Assembly (NCBI GenBank): GCA_033063855.1
Contig: CP093830.1
Location: 8,990,854 to 9,054,853 of the forward strand
Length of the DNA: 64,000 nt
Origin: Smittia aterrima
Taxonomy: Eukaryota; Arthropoda; Insecta; Diptera; Chironomidae
Direction: 5' to 3'
Shown here: positions 47,189 through 58,686 of the stretch, piece after piece
Layout: every line of letters starts with the position of its first letter
How positions within the stretch are numbered: the stretch's first letter is position 1
Translations under genes and position numbers: made by a program
Notes under the pieces: model-generated
Told to the model about the DNA's origin: nothing
The model's input: only the letters and a program-made list of their open reading frames with translations
The model's database searches: none

Positions 47189-47386
47189 TCACAGTCGCGT
47201 CTTCATCGACTTTGCTTGTTCCACTAAGCACTTCTTAAATTCTTGGAACTCTTTGTCACATGCGTGTTTTTGGATATCCAAATCGCGAGTTACACAGGCA
47301 GCGTACGAAGCAGCAGATGTTGAACACTTTGCAATTAAAACTGGATAACTTCTTAGACGATCTTTGGCTTTGCGAACTGATTCCAT
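47189..47386 (-). CDS. NDUFAF8: NDUFAF8-like twin-CX9C complex I assembly factor
   Basis: A 65-residue ORF begins MESVRKAKDRLRSYP. Its cysteines are at 21, 31, 43 and 53, two exact C-x9-C pairs, with length and wording like NDUFAF8 (C17orf89: RxRLRxFP...C...YxxCV). NDUFAF8 acts with NDUFAF5 in the early Q-module step of complex I assembly, and twin-CX9C proteins are imported to the intermembrane space or matrix by oxidative folding. The start lies 11 bases after the stop of the upstream ORF, leaving no room for a separate promoter outside that ORF. AATAAA (47189-47184) overlaps the TGA stop. Confidence 0.78.
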   Translation of the reverse strand: MESVRKAKDRLRSYPVLIAKCSTSAASYAACVTRDLDIQKHACDKEFQEFKKCLVEQAKSMKTRL

Positions 47387-47397
47387 CGTTCGGGACT

Positions 47398-47665
47398 TTA
47401 CTGTTTTGATTCTGAAGATGGCAACTTCGGTACAGCAGGAGGAGGAGGAAGATCGTCGCGAATGAAAATGTCGTAGATTGGACGTGAGAAGAAGGCAGCC
47501 AGGAAAGTTGTGATCGTAATAATTTGAAATGCTCTTGGATATTTTCTGATCCAACTTCGTTTTGGAACCTTCAAACGAGAAACTTGTTAGATTGCTGACA
47601 TCGATGGTAAGCTAAGAATCACTTACAGTATAGCTTGGACGTTGATTCTTGTAACTTTGAGTCAT
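47398..47665 (-). CDS. Small single-pass membrane protein (69 aa), middle ORF of a tricistronic unit
   Basis: Two exons, 47665-47627 and 47568-47398, give 69 residues. A basic N-terminal segment (SYTVPKRSWIRKYPR) precedes one hydrophobic helix (about residues 26-40), then RPIYDIFIRDD and a proline-rich tail. The layout resembles small inner-membrane respiratory-assembly proteins, but I do not recognise the family. The ATG overlaps the CMC4 stop by one base (TAATG), and the stop is 11 bases before NDUFAF8. A real intron with consensus ends (ACT|GTAAGT, GAAG|GTTCC) supports it being expressed protein-coding sequence. Confidence 0.72.
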
Positions 47666-47913
47666 TACTTTTCGGAAGTTTCTTTCTTGGTTACTTTATA
47701 TTCTTTGTTAATATCGATTCCTTCACAGCATAAACTATTTGATTTCCACTTAATGCAACACTGTCGCATATCCTCAAGAACGTCTTGACACTTGTCTTCC
47801 TGGTATTTGTTTACTAACTGATGCAACTTTTATCAATTTTCTGACTTACAGTCTAAACAAGCTTGAATTCTGCACGCACTCTTCTTGCAAGGATCGTAAA
47901 CCTTCTTAGGCAT
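47665..47913 (-). CDS. CMC4: CMC4, twin-CX9C mitochondrial protein
   Basis: Two exons, 47913-47850 and 47813-47665, give 70 residues (human 68). It starts MPKKVYDPCKKSAC. Cysteines 9/19 and 30/40 form the two C-x9-C pairs, with extra C14 and C41 as in human CMC4 (p8-MTCP1). It is a small intermembrane-space protein. The intron between the exons is only 36 bases (GTAAGT...GTTAG); it is required because the unspliced frame meets a stop, and only this acceptor restores the exact CX9C spacing. The promoter must lie between 47914 and the PLD 3' end near 48080-48126. The stop TAA overlaps the next ATG. Confidence 0.88.
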
Positions 47914-48125
47914 CAGCCTACGCTTTTTGTTAATTAGATTCCTTGTGCTACGACTGGAAATTTAATATTTCAATTTCCACATCAGAGACTTCTGAGATTT
48001 TTGTAGACTTTGAACTTTGTAGAAATATTTTTTGGCATTTTTCGCGAAGCAAAACCCAAAAGAGAAACATTGAAAATAAAATTTTATTTTATAACTTAAA
48101 TTCCCGCAACACTAATAAATAAATC

Positions 48126-51100
48126 TTATGTCCATAGATTCATGCCAACGATGCCTTCTCGTGATAAATTTGAAGGAGTTAAGATTTCCTCACAGAGAAA
48201 ATCGAGTGGGAGATCGACTAGAAATCCTCTAACGTCTTTCAATTTCGATTCGGCTTCTTCCGGATTGCTTTTGCAGAGAGCTGATTCATCGCTATACTTC
48301 TTCAGAGTCACAAAGTTCCTCACACTGTCGTTTGGAATACATTTGAAGACTTCATCAAATATTTTTGTGTTTAATTTCGATGTCTTTTGCCAAATGTCTT
48401 TAAAAAACGTGTCGATGATTGGATCGTCAATATTTTCGTTGCTGTCAGAAGAGAGAATGCCGAGATGTTCTTTGAATAAATGCTTTCTGAGACGTCCTGC
48501 GTACAAGCCACACGGGAATGAAGCTCCATTCATTTTGCCATCAGTAAATGCTTCATCAGTTATCACAACGGCAACTTCCGAGTCTCGTTTACCAAGCATC
48601 GATCGATCGTTTATATTCGCTGAACCTAAATCGAGAAAATTAATTTATTTTATTTCATTTCATTTAATTCCACTCACCAATGATAACAGTTTTATCGTCG
48701 ACTATCATCAGCTTCGAGTGAACGTAAATTAATTCTGTGATATGAGAGGAATCGAGAACGGAATGATTTCTCAAACTGTGGAATGAAATGTAATCCGTTG
48801 GATTCTTCACGCCAAACTTCAAGAGACGACGATAGATTGAGTTCTCCGCACTGTGGAATATTTGTTTAATTAACAGTTCGTGGAATATTATTGAAAACAA
48901 CTCACCGGCAGATCGAAGCGTAATTCCAATGAGTGATAAGTCGTAATGCATTTCCAGTTGTCCCAGCGACGTCACCTTCGAATCCAGGAAGTAAAGGCAA
49001 AATAACGAAAACTCGGAAGACTTTCTTCTCTCTAAAAAATAAAATCAAATTCAAATAATCTTTCAATAATTTATCTTAAAAAATCAAACTTACTTGTGAG
49101 CTCTTGCGATTCTCATAAAAAGACTTTCGGCAATTTGATTTTTAACGATGCTATCAGGGAATCCGAGACTGATAAAGAATTGATTCTCGATGTAAATGTA
49201 ATGTTGAGCTTTGGTGATTGTCTCGCAATATGCTTCATGAATACTTTCCTCGTAAGTGTCGCTTTCGATAAAACCAGCGCTCCAATTAGCTGCTGATCTT
49301 AGCACTTGACAAGTGACACGATCTAGTTGAACTTTCGTTTTCGGCCAGAAATTGTGATCGATTCGAATGTCATTATAACTTTTCGGCATCAAGTAAGGGT
49401 AACTAAGATTATCTCTCGCTTTCTCTAGTTTGCAAGCGTTCCAACGTTCAATGAAATGTCTCGCAACGTCTCGACTCGCTTGTCCGACTACAACGCAGGC
49501 AATATCATGCCAAGGCATTCTCGGAGTTTTTGTTCGATCAATGAAATCGGCGTACGGTTGATTAAGTTCAACGAAATCTTTCAGAATGAAATTTGTGTAA
49601 TCCTTTCCCATCCAAAACTTTGCTTGTCCATCAAGTTCAACATGAGTTGGCACAGTTTCAACAATCGTCTCGACTTTCTTTTCAACAGGAGCTTCAATCT
49701 CGTCATCATCAGAGTGAAGCGTTAAGATTTGAATTATCTCTCGTCCCGTGTTCTTCATGTTGTCCTTAATCTTCTCAGTTATTCCTTTTCGTTTCATCTC
49801 AGGAGTGTCTCGCTTTGTGTGCTCATCGATTTGTTCAGTTTCTGGAAGCTCTTCAATCGCTTTCAAGTCACTCGTTGTTGTCATCGAGAGCGTTTGAACT
49901 TCAGTTGTCGATTTTGCATTTGCAGTTACTTGAATTATTGACTTCGATTGCATCATTAGAGATCGAATGGGATTTTCAACGACTGTGTACGATCGAATGC
50001 TTGGACTTTTATTAGAAATACTGATGCTGCCCAAGTCTGTAAGTCGATGATGATGATCGTCCCATCTGCCATAGCACAAATCAATTCCACCAACAAAAGC
50101 GTAAGTCTGATCGATGATTACAAGTTTCTCATGATGCGCCCAAAAGAAAACTCCAACTCGCACGTGATCGGGATGACGAAGAAGTTTGATGTTCTCGTGA
50201 AGTGTGGCAAGCTTTTGTTTGCTATAGTAACTGTTGATTCCGAGCGCCATTTCCACTTCCTTGTAGAGCAGAATAAAGATACGAACACCTTGTTTCTATT
50301 CGAGAGAAAAAAAGTTTCAAAACATTGTCAACGATACGATTTACGGTTCAACAACTTTCCCATTTACCAACTCATTTCCACATAAATGCAAGCTTCAAGT
50401 AACATCAAACATCAAGAGCAATGTAATGAAAACATCAACTGCCATATCACTCACCGCTTTTCTCAACAAGATTTTGTCCAAACGCCAATATTCACCATCA
50501 AGAGTTGGACGTTTCATGTAAATTTCAGGGCTCAGCCACCAATCAGCTATGAAAATATCTTCGACCGCACCTTCCATCGCATCAGCTACTGCGCTCATAT
50601 AATTCGCTCCATCAACAAACCAACCGGAAAGTGTACTGGGTCGAGTTGGAGCGAACGAATTAAATGGATTCGGTGACGTGAAGTCTCGAGCTGTTGTGTT
50701 GGCGACCATCTTCAAGTACATTCCCCATTCCTTCGCTTGCTTCTTGGATGAAAATTTGAGAACGATGTACTTTGAGTTCGTTACGATTTGAAGACCAGAA
50801 TTCAAGCCAGTCGAGTAAAGTCCCAACGAGATATCAAAACCGTTATCAAACAAGATCACGCCACGAACGATTCCCGTCTTTGGATTGAGAAGTGCCAGGA
50901 AAGTTTCCTTAACAACAATCCAACGTGATTGCCATTGTCCGCATATTAAGTCAGAGCAGAGATAATTGCACCTAATGCAACAACCAAGCGCGAAACAATT
51001 CAGGAAATTACATTTCTTCTGACCAGGGTTTGTACTTCCTGTTCGTTTCTTAATCGTTGTTTCGCGACCTTTCTCGCCTAACGCGCTGATGAATGAAAAG

Positions 51101-51924
51101 TTTGAGAGTTCCAAGAAACTTATCGTGTCGTAGTGGTCACGGTATAAACCAATATTGAGCAAGTTGTACAAATATTTTTCTAGTTGCTTAATTCTCGTTG
51201 GGATTTGATCTGCTGAAATTAGCGTATCTGGTCGTTTCGGGAACCTCGGCAACATTCCCTTCTTCTTCTTTTTGCGTTTCCTCTTCTTGTTAACGTCTTC
51301 CGTCGAAACATTGATGTTTGAGTTGCTGATTGTCGATACGCTGATCTTGTTGTTGTTCCTAAAACTACTTCGAATCTCACGATGTGTGCGAGATGGCAAC
51401 GGAAAGTTCAAGGACGTACGGAAGATACTAAGCTGGTTATGAAGTTTCGAGAAATCTTTGTATCGTTTTTTGATGGTCCAAATGAAGTTGCCATGTGTCA
51501 GCTGAATTGTGTAGAGAATTGGATTAAAAAGATGAACTGTCATGGATCTCTCGAAGTTTGTGATTTGCACATGAATTGGAGTTCCCGGAATGAAGATGTT
51601 TCGATCGTATGAGTGAAATTTGATAGGCGCTTTGTAGATTGTATCGTAAGGAACTTCATTGTACGTTCTAATCTCTGTCTTGATCGATTTCACTGATTCA
51701 TCATCCGAATCACTACTTGAACTATTTACTGTTTCACTTGGTCGTCTCTGTTGTTGCACTAGAACTGGATTGTGATTTCCAAGTGTCACTAACGTTAAAC
51801 TGTCGTCAGGAAATGCGAGAGACTCGTCGTACTCGGAGTCAGGTGACAGAGGGTCGAGCATTTGCAAACATCCCGAGCCAACGTCATCCGTTTCGTCGAG
51901 GTTTGAAGTTGATCCAGTGCTCAT
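48126..51924 (-). CDS. Pld: Phospholipase D (PLD1/2 type, PX-PH)
   Basis: Five coding exons, 51924-50455, 50295-49094, 49031-48906, 48850-48678 and 48625-48126, give about 1156 residues. After a Ser/acidic N-terminus a PX domain spans about 110-290, with a basic KKRKRKKKKKG insert, followed by a PH domain (about 310-410). The two catalytic HKD motifs are HHEKLVIIDQTYAFVGGID (about 542-560) and VHSKLMIVDDKTVIIGSANIND (about 975-997), the second split by an intron. The loop between them is long and charged. It ends GIVGMNLWT, the conserved C-terminus needed for activity. The enzyme hydrolyses phosphatidylcholine to phosphatidic acid and choline; fly Pld acts at Golgi and photoreceptor membranes. 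Confidence 0.96.
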
Positions 51925-54900
51925 TCCGCGATTAACAATTCCTCCGCTCGTGTTTGAAATTCGATCTAAAAGCGAGACGACGTTAGTTCAACTAATTTCT
52001 CAATTAACTCATGATCTCATGAAGAAAGAATTTCAAGCCCAATTCGAAAGCGAGAGCTTGTATCGTTCGTTAGAAATCTGAAGCACAACTAAAAGCACTT
52101 CCACATCAACACATTTCAGGCTTGTTTCGTTCACATGATGCAACATTGATTTTCAAGTTCGTTGAGTTTACTATTCAACGCAGATTGCTCAACATATCGC
52201 TGAGAAACAACGTTTTCAAACAATAATAAAACATTGCAGAGCGTTCGTTAAGCGTTGAAGGTGGGATGCTTTTCTGATAGCGAAATGATTCACAAACGAA
52301 AGAAGTTTGAAGGAAAATAAAGCAGCGCAAGTTTATAAAGATTGCGAAAAAAAAACTTTTATCATCTGCGTTATATCAGCAAACACTTGAAGGTGTTGAA
52401 TGACGAGAAGAGTCACGAAAACACTTCTCGATGAGTTTTAAACTCAGATTTCGAGGGTTCTCGATTGAAAGGGATTCGAGTTCACTTCAAAGTTTGAAGA
52501 TTGAAAGGGTTTGGTTGAAAGGTGAGTGACGTGAGATCTATTGTCTACTATTAGAATTAAAGTTCATTCAACTTCTTTTGCATATTAATCATCCCGACCT
52601 TGTGAAGCCAACTTGAACTTTTATCAAATGTCTCAAAATGCGGAAACTCAACTCTTCAATTCTTATCGTCGATTACTGAACGAATATTGTGCAAACATAA
52701 TCAAACTTATCGAGCACGTTTTCTCGTCCGCACAGAAACGAATTACTGCACAAGCCCAACTACAACTGTCAAAACTACGTCACAACACGAAATTACTTTA
52801 CTGCGATAAGAGCTTTTCACGTCACATGAAAATGAAGGTTTTTTTTTGCAGTCGAGTAATAAAACTTTTTACCCATCTCCTCCATTAGCTGGGAAACGGA
52901 TCTTCGATGCAAACGAAGCTCCTTTCTAAGTTCCTTTCGTTTCATTCTCCTCCGACTTTCCGAGAAACCGACGAAAATAAAACTAAACTCAGCCAAATAA
53001 TTTACACCTGCGAACACTGAAGTTTCAATTACGACTGAAAGAATATACGGGAAGGAAAGAAAAGTGAGGCTCTTATCAAAAACCGACACAAACGAAACAA
53101 AATTCGCTATCATAAACACATGGTGAGCGCCTAGCGTAATTCGTCTCCACAATTGAGTTATCCAAACTTTTATTTGACTTCGCCTTCTAGAGAAATTTAA
53201 ATTTTCCTGAATTTCAATTGAACATTCAATGGAAAATATTCCATTTCGTATCCTAAGATAACATTGATGTTTGTTATTCCTTAAACTTTTCAAATATTTC
53301 ATGAAATTTGAATCAAGGGATCGATTAATATTCTTAAAGCTTTTGACCGAAGGCTTGAGTTTCTGAGATGCTAGAAAGAGCAATAACTCTCTTCGAAGCA
53401 AAGGTCAAAGCTCTGCTTTTAGTTAGTCATCCAACTATTCCTAAAAGATTTAGGAAAACCCTTTCAATCCGCTCAGGAAATTGAGTAAAATTTTCTCTGC
53501 CTGAACAATATTTGAGAGACGAAGGAAATTGATACGAGGAAGAATGATTGAGTGAACATGATTGATTATTCCTCAATGGACTTGCTTTGGTGCCAACAAC
53601 AGCTTTCACGTTTTCTAATTGACAATTTTTTTGAAACACAAAATGTCTGCAGCATGTTCACGGATCGTTTAGCTGTTGACGCTCGTTGTTGTCTCTTCAA
53701 ATGAACTTTTTATTCCCTTTTGTGTGTGTCGCTAGACAGATTCATAAGCATCACGAGCGTCTCATTCATCATGTTTACCTGCAACGCGAAGCTCTCATTT
53801 GCATGTTGCGAGGAGAGAGAAAACAATTTTTGAAGCAAAAGGAGCTTATAAGTATTTCACAATTTTAATTGCACTGTTTGTGCTTTATTCGTTCTCGCAT
53901 TCACGTTCATATCTACGTCACAATGGCATTCACAGTGAAAGCAATAAATAGTCTACGAGAGTTGCATGAAAAGGATTTTGCTCCGATGCGTTTGATTTCA
54001 TAAGAGGAAAATGTCTTATTCATTCTACATCTGATAATGGCAAATTGCGAGTGAGGTTTACATTGACATGGAAGTCAATAACTTTGCAGACTCCATTGTG
54101 ATGACTTCAAAGAGCAAAACATTTTTCTGTAAGAAAACTTTTAATTAAAAAGGTTTTATGATTTATCGAACGAAATTAATCTAATGAATTCCTATGAAAA
54201 CTTAAAAGCTCAACTTCTGGCCTGTTTACTTTCTTGAGAAATTTAATTTAGATTTCAAACTTTCTATCGAATAAATCTGAATGAAGCTTCCATTGCTAAA
54301 ACCTGAAATACTTCGCTTGAAGTTTCAACAACTTCTTCAAAATCTGTGCTTCCAAATTAAGTCGGTAATTAAATATTTTGAAATGGTCTTTTCAGTAAAT
54401 GTCAAATACTGTTATCATCACCAAAGAGCTGCTTAAAAGTTTTGATGATGAAAATTTAATTCGATTTAAAAGTCCCACAATCTGAAAGTTTGAACTAAGC
54501 TCCTTCAGCTCAAAGCTTTCATGATTCCTAGAAGTAAACTCACAACTCCATTAAAAGCTGATTAGAATTGTTAAGCTTCTTTGAGTTTGATTAAATTAAA
54601 TTAGATCTACATGTGATCCAGCTAAAGAATTTCTCGTCTTCAAATCCTCGATCGAAAAAAAAGTATTTTTATTTATTTTTTCAATTACGATGAAGCCTCG
54701 ATAAAATTCACTCTATTTGAATTTTTTTCCGCTCGAATCTGCCGATGACATAAATATTTTCTAAAAAAAATCTCTCTCCCTCAATGTTTGCGATGCAAAA
54801 AGGCAAACACGCTTTGTGTATGTTGCGACTCAATTATTTAGTTCAGTTTTCTTTCGCTCTGCTCGATCCCGATTGAAATATTTTTGTTTGCATATTCCGT

Positions 54901-55734
54901 TCAATGAAAGCTGCTGCCGTGAAACGATAATCGGATATGAATAGCAACATACGTACTTCCATGTCTCATCTCGCTGATTCGAGTGGCGTTGACAATGTTT
55001 GTTGAAAGATCCTGCAAAGCTTTCTTTGATGAGCTGCGCCAAAATGATTGCGGAACAAACAAGATTTGCACTGCTTTGCGTTGACAATTGCAAGCACGTT
55101 CGCGTCGAAACCTCGACAAATGTTTTCGATATTTCAGTTTTATGATAAAGTTCTTTTACAAATTCATGACAAGCTGCAAAAGTTTTTCCAAAAAGTTTCA
55201 AATGGAAATTTGCACTCAACTCAATTGCAAATATTTTTACGCGTTGATGTTGCATATCATAATGCGATTTTTCGATTCCTCAACCTCCCACAGGATGAAA
55301 TATCTAACATGTTCTCTCTCTCACTCTACATTTCCCCATTCGAATTATTTTCCGAAGGCATAGAACAAAACACGATAAGCGAAGCATTATAATGGAATTA
55401 AAATTAGATTTATTCATGCAGAGGAAAAATTTCGGTTTTATTTCGTTATCAGAGATGTAGTCGCCGTGAAAATAAATTTCGTCCATAAATATTTTTAGGC
55501 GCACGTCGATGCCGAGAGAAAAATGAATTAATGTTTTATTGGGATTCGAGTGAACTTTATTTCATTTGGCGTGGCCTTCAACCTAGAGTAGGATGAGGTA
55601 TCGCTTACGCTAACCACCACCGTCCGAAGCATTAAAGGAATAAAATAAAAACACTGATAAACTGGAGAGTGTCAAAAAATGGCTAAAGTCGGCAATAAAA
55701 AAAAGTCTTTGCGGAAGCCCAGAACCGTAAACAT
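51925..55734. other. Pld upstream region and intergenic sequence
   Basis: No coding gene supported. The Pld promoter is presumably in the first few hundred bases to the right of 51924. The longest ORFs (194 and 141 codons, minus strand) show no family motif, odd composition and no poly(A) context, and were not accepted. Confidence 0.5.
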
Positions 55735-56920
55735 TCAATGAATAAAAAGCAATAAAGCGATAAAGCCGCTCGTTAATGGAATCATTGAAGGAACTCTCAA
55801 GAAGGTACTCGAGCTACTTTTTTCGTCCTCCTGGAGTCCCTGCAGAATTTAAAAAGAAATTATTTCTAAGGACACTGAATCTAAAGTGAATCTTCTTACC
55901 TCAATAGGCACTACACAATCCAATTCCGACTTGAAGAACTCAAAGAGACGTTTGAAGATGAGGGAGACCGAAGACTCCTCGCATAGCTCAAGCTCTACCA
56001 CGATACAATCTTCAATCTCGTCAATGATTCTGTCAAAATCATATTTTCAATTTTAGTTCAATTTTAGTTCTGCTAAACCGGAAATAATTTACTTGCACTC
56101 CTGTCCATCGATGAGTCTGAAGAAAAAATCTTCCCTGTCCTCGTCGTCATCGGGAAAGACCGATAAAAAGCAAAATCCAATCGTAATGACGTTATCGCTC
56201 AAACATTCTTGACCTTTTAGTGAGAAAAAGTCTGTTCGAAATGTAATAGGATGAGTCTGACAGCTTTTGCAATAAGATCGCTGGTTCGGGGTTCATTCGT
56301 CGTTTGTGTCACCTCAATTTGAATTTAGCTTGAAACTAATCTCCAATTAAATATTTAATTCCTCGAAGTGTCACAAATAAATCAACATCCCCGATGCAAC
56401 TGATTTGTTATTCATAAACATTTACTTTTCATTTTTTCCTGCTCTAGTCGGCACATGACATCGAAAATTCGTATTGCGATGTCTTGAATCTTATCAAAAG
56501 CCAATGACTCATTGTCGTTTAAGCATTGTCGGAGAAGAAACTTGAACTTGTTGTTGGTGTCATTGCGAAATCGAATTGCAGCCGGTTCATTGCATTGTCT
56601 AAAACAATAGGAGTCATGCTAATTAGATTGAATTTCAAATGAAACTTTATAACTCACGTTGAATACATATCGTAAAGTTTCTCGGGATCTGTGTCAGTTG
56701 TCAAAATTAGCTCGGAGCCATTAAAACTCTGTGACAGAAAATGATCAACTGTCTCTTTGAGATTTTCAAAAACTGTCGTTGCATTTGTTTGATTGAAACA
56801 TTTATCTTCGAGAAATTCAATCTGGGAACCGATCAGTGACATTACACTAAGCGAAGCGGTCTGCTGACCAGAACCCTCACTAATCATCCAGGAAACAAAC
56901 AAAACCGCGAAACACTTCAT
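55735..56920 (-). CDS. DUF1397 / 27-kDa hemolymph glycoprotein-like secreted protein
   Basis: Five exons, 56920-56658, 56598-56426, 56213-56093, 56029-55900 and 55839-55735, give 263 residues. A signal peptide (MKCFAVLFVSWMISEGSG) precedes a helical, cysteine-spaced domain with N-glycosylation sites (NQT, NAT, NGS, NDT). The segment ECKKIIDEIEDCIVVELELC through FKSELDC matches the C-terminal pattern of insect 27-kDa hemolymph glycoproteins (DUF1397). Odd: after VPIE the last exon adds a Ser-rich stretch and a hydrophobic end (SGFIALLLFIH), which looks like a GPI-attachment signal or membrane anchor not usual in this soluble family. An alternative start MIAMKC lies three codons upstream. Function of the family is unknown. 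Confidence 0.83.
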
Positions 56921-58605
56921 CGCAATCAAAGCGCTGTTTTCAAACTATCCGTGAGATGAATAGAAACGAGGAGAGAGACACTCAGAATGAGTTTTCATTT
57001 CATATACAGGCTTTGATTTGTTGGAAAAGTGCTTGTGAAGACACGAAGCGCAATAATAAGAGATGAAAATGTTTAGTGATAGACAAACACAGACACAAAG
57101 AGCGCATTTCTTCCATAAATTATAGGCATTAAGCAAATTGCACTCTGTAGCTTGTACTGTGCTTTTGACATTGGATAATAACACGCTTTGCGGAGCTCTG
57201 GAGAGCAAAGCGAAGAAGGATGATGAAAACCGTAACGAGATAGATTAAGGAAAGAACATTTCAGCATTCGAAAGCTTTCATCATTAAAAGGATTTGTGTG
57301 GAAGTTTTGCAATGAAGCAGAGGAAAATACCGTCGACAGCACGAGAAGTTAATTAACGTATAAATCATTTCCCGAAAACCTGAAACTTTCAATCAGATTT
57401 AGTCGGTAAACGATTAAATCATTCGCATCGCTAATTATGTAAATAACTATCCGCAAATCAAAATCGATTGCCGATAATTAAATCTTTCAACTGCCCATTA
57501 AGTTCATTTAAATAGAAAATTGCAGCAGATTCTGAGACAGCTTATTGCAAATATTTGAGAGATAACCAGTTTCACCAACATTTCCTTAAACGATGTTTTC
57601 ACACCTCATCAAAATGCATAAAGTAATTATCAAGCGAAGAAGTTGGTCGTGCCGAGTTGTTTATCAGAATTTTCAAAAGAGAATAATTAACGAAATTCTT
57701 AAACAGCCTGAGACACGATACGAAGAGAATTCGATTCTCGCCAGAACAACTGCGCAAGACAGTGAGCGACTCTCTGTAAATATTTTGTGCAGTCGTCGTT
57801 TGATGAGAATGAAATAAAATATCCTGAAACATTCCAGAGCAATTTTATAAGAAATATTTAAAAAATATTTAAAATTTGATAAGAAATTTGCTTAAAAATA
57901 TATTTTTATTTCAAAAATAAATAAAATATTTAGAAACATAAAAAATATCTACAAATAGTTGAAAACATTTTCAGCATTGGATTCAACAAAAAAAAGTATT
58001 TTTCTCTCTTTGCATTTCTGTACTGTCGTCTGCCTTGGATATTTCCACTTGTGAGCGTGCCATAAAACTTTTTGAGTCGTGTTTGAGTCGCTGTTGAGAG
58101 TAGACGCATTTCTCTTCACAGACGAAGAAAAATATAAAAGTTGAACCAGTTTTAATTTTGTTGCTTTTAGTTGATTTTCTACTCTTAAGAACAACAGTGC
58201 ATAGTGAGACTTGAACACGAAAGTGCTTGCAGAACTTTGCTAAATTTCCAGCGAATTCGAGATTTACGGTTTTTAATCCACGCACGACTTTCTGAAGATC
58301 AGAAAAAAAGAAAGAAAAACTCATCGTAAAGAAAAGAAAAAAATTGTGTGTAAAAGTCTTTGAATGTAAGAATGAATAAGAAATAAAAATCAAAATGAAA
58401 TTCAAAAATGTATGAGTAGAGTAAGAAGAGATATAAGAAGAACGGGCATGAAATAATCTTGAAAGTTTCTTTGAGAGTGAAAATAAGTGAAGACGGAGTT
58501 GTAATAATAATTTTTCTATTAAAATTTGTGTTGGTATTTATGTTTCCTCGGTGGTTGCATAGTGAAAAGTAATCACAGCTACGTCACTTGAGAGCGGCAA
58601 GAAGT

Positions 58606-58686
58606 CAGTACGTCAAACCATCAGAAAGAAAAACATTGGCTCATTGGATTATTTGCGGAATCGAAAACCAAAAGCTGAGTGAAACA
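58606..58686 (+). promoter_or_regulatory. Candidate transcription start and 5'UTR exon
   Basis: A TCAGT initiator-like sequence at about 58605 is followed about 80 bases later by a strong donor, ACAG|GTGAGTG (58687). No long ORF starts between them, so it would be a non-coding first exon of a gene further right. Core promoter support is otherwise absent. Confidence 0.25.

Noticed and set aside
48142..48732. 196-codon plus-strand ORF
   Set aside because: Antisense shadow of the last Pld exons.
52817..53401. 194-codon ORF, minus strand
   Set aside because: No family motif, basic low-information composition, no supporting splice or poly(A) pattern; likely chance in AT-rich DNA.
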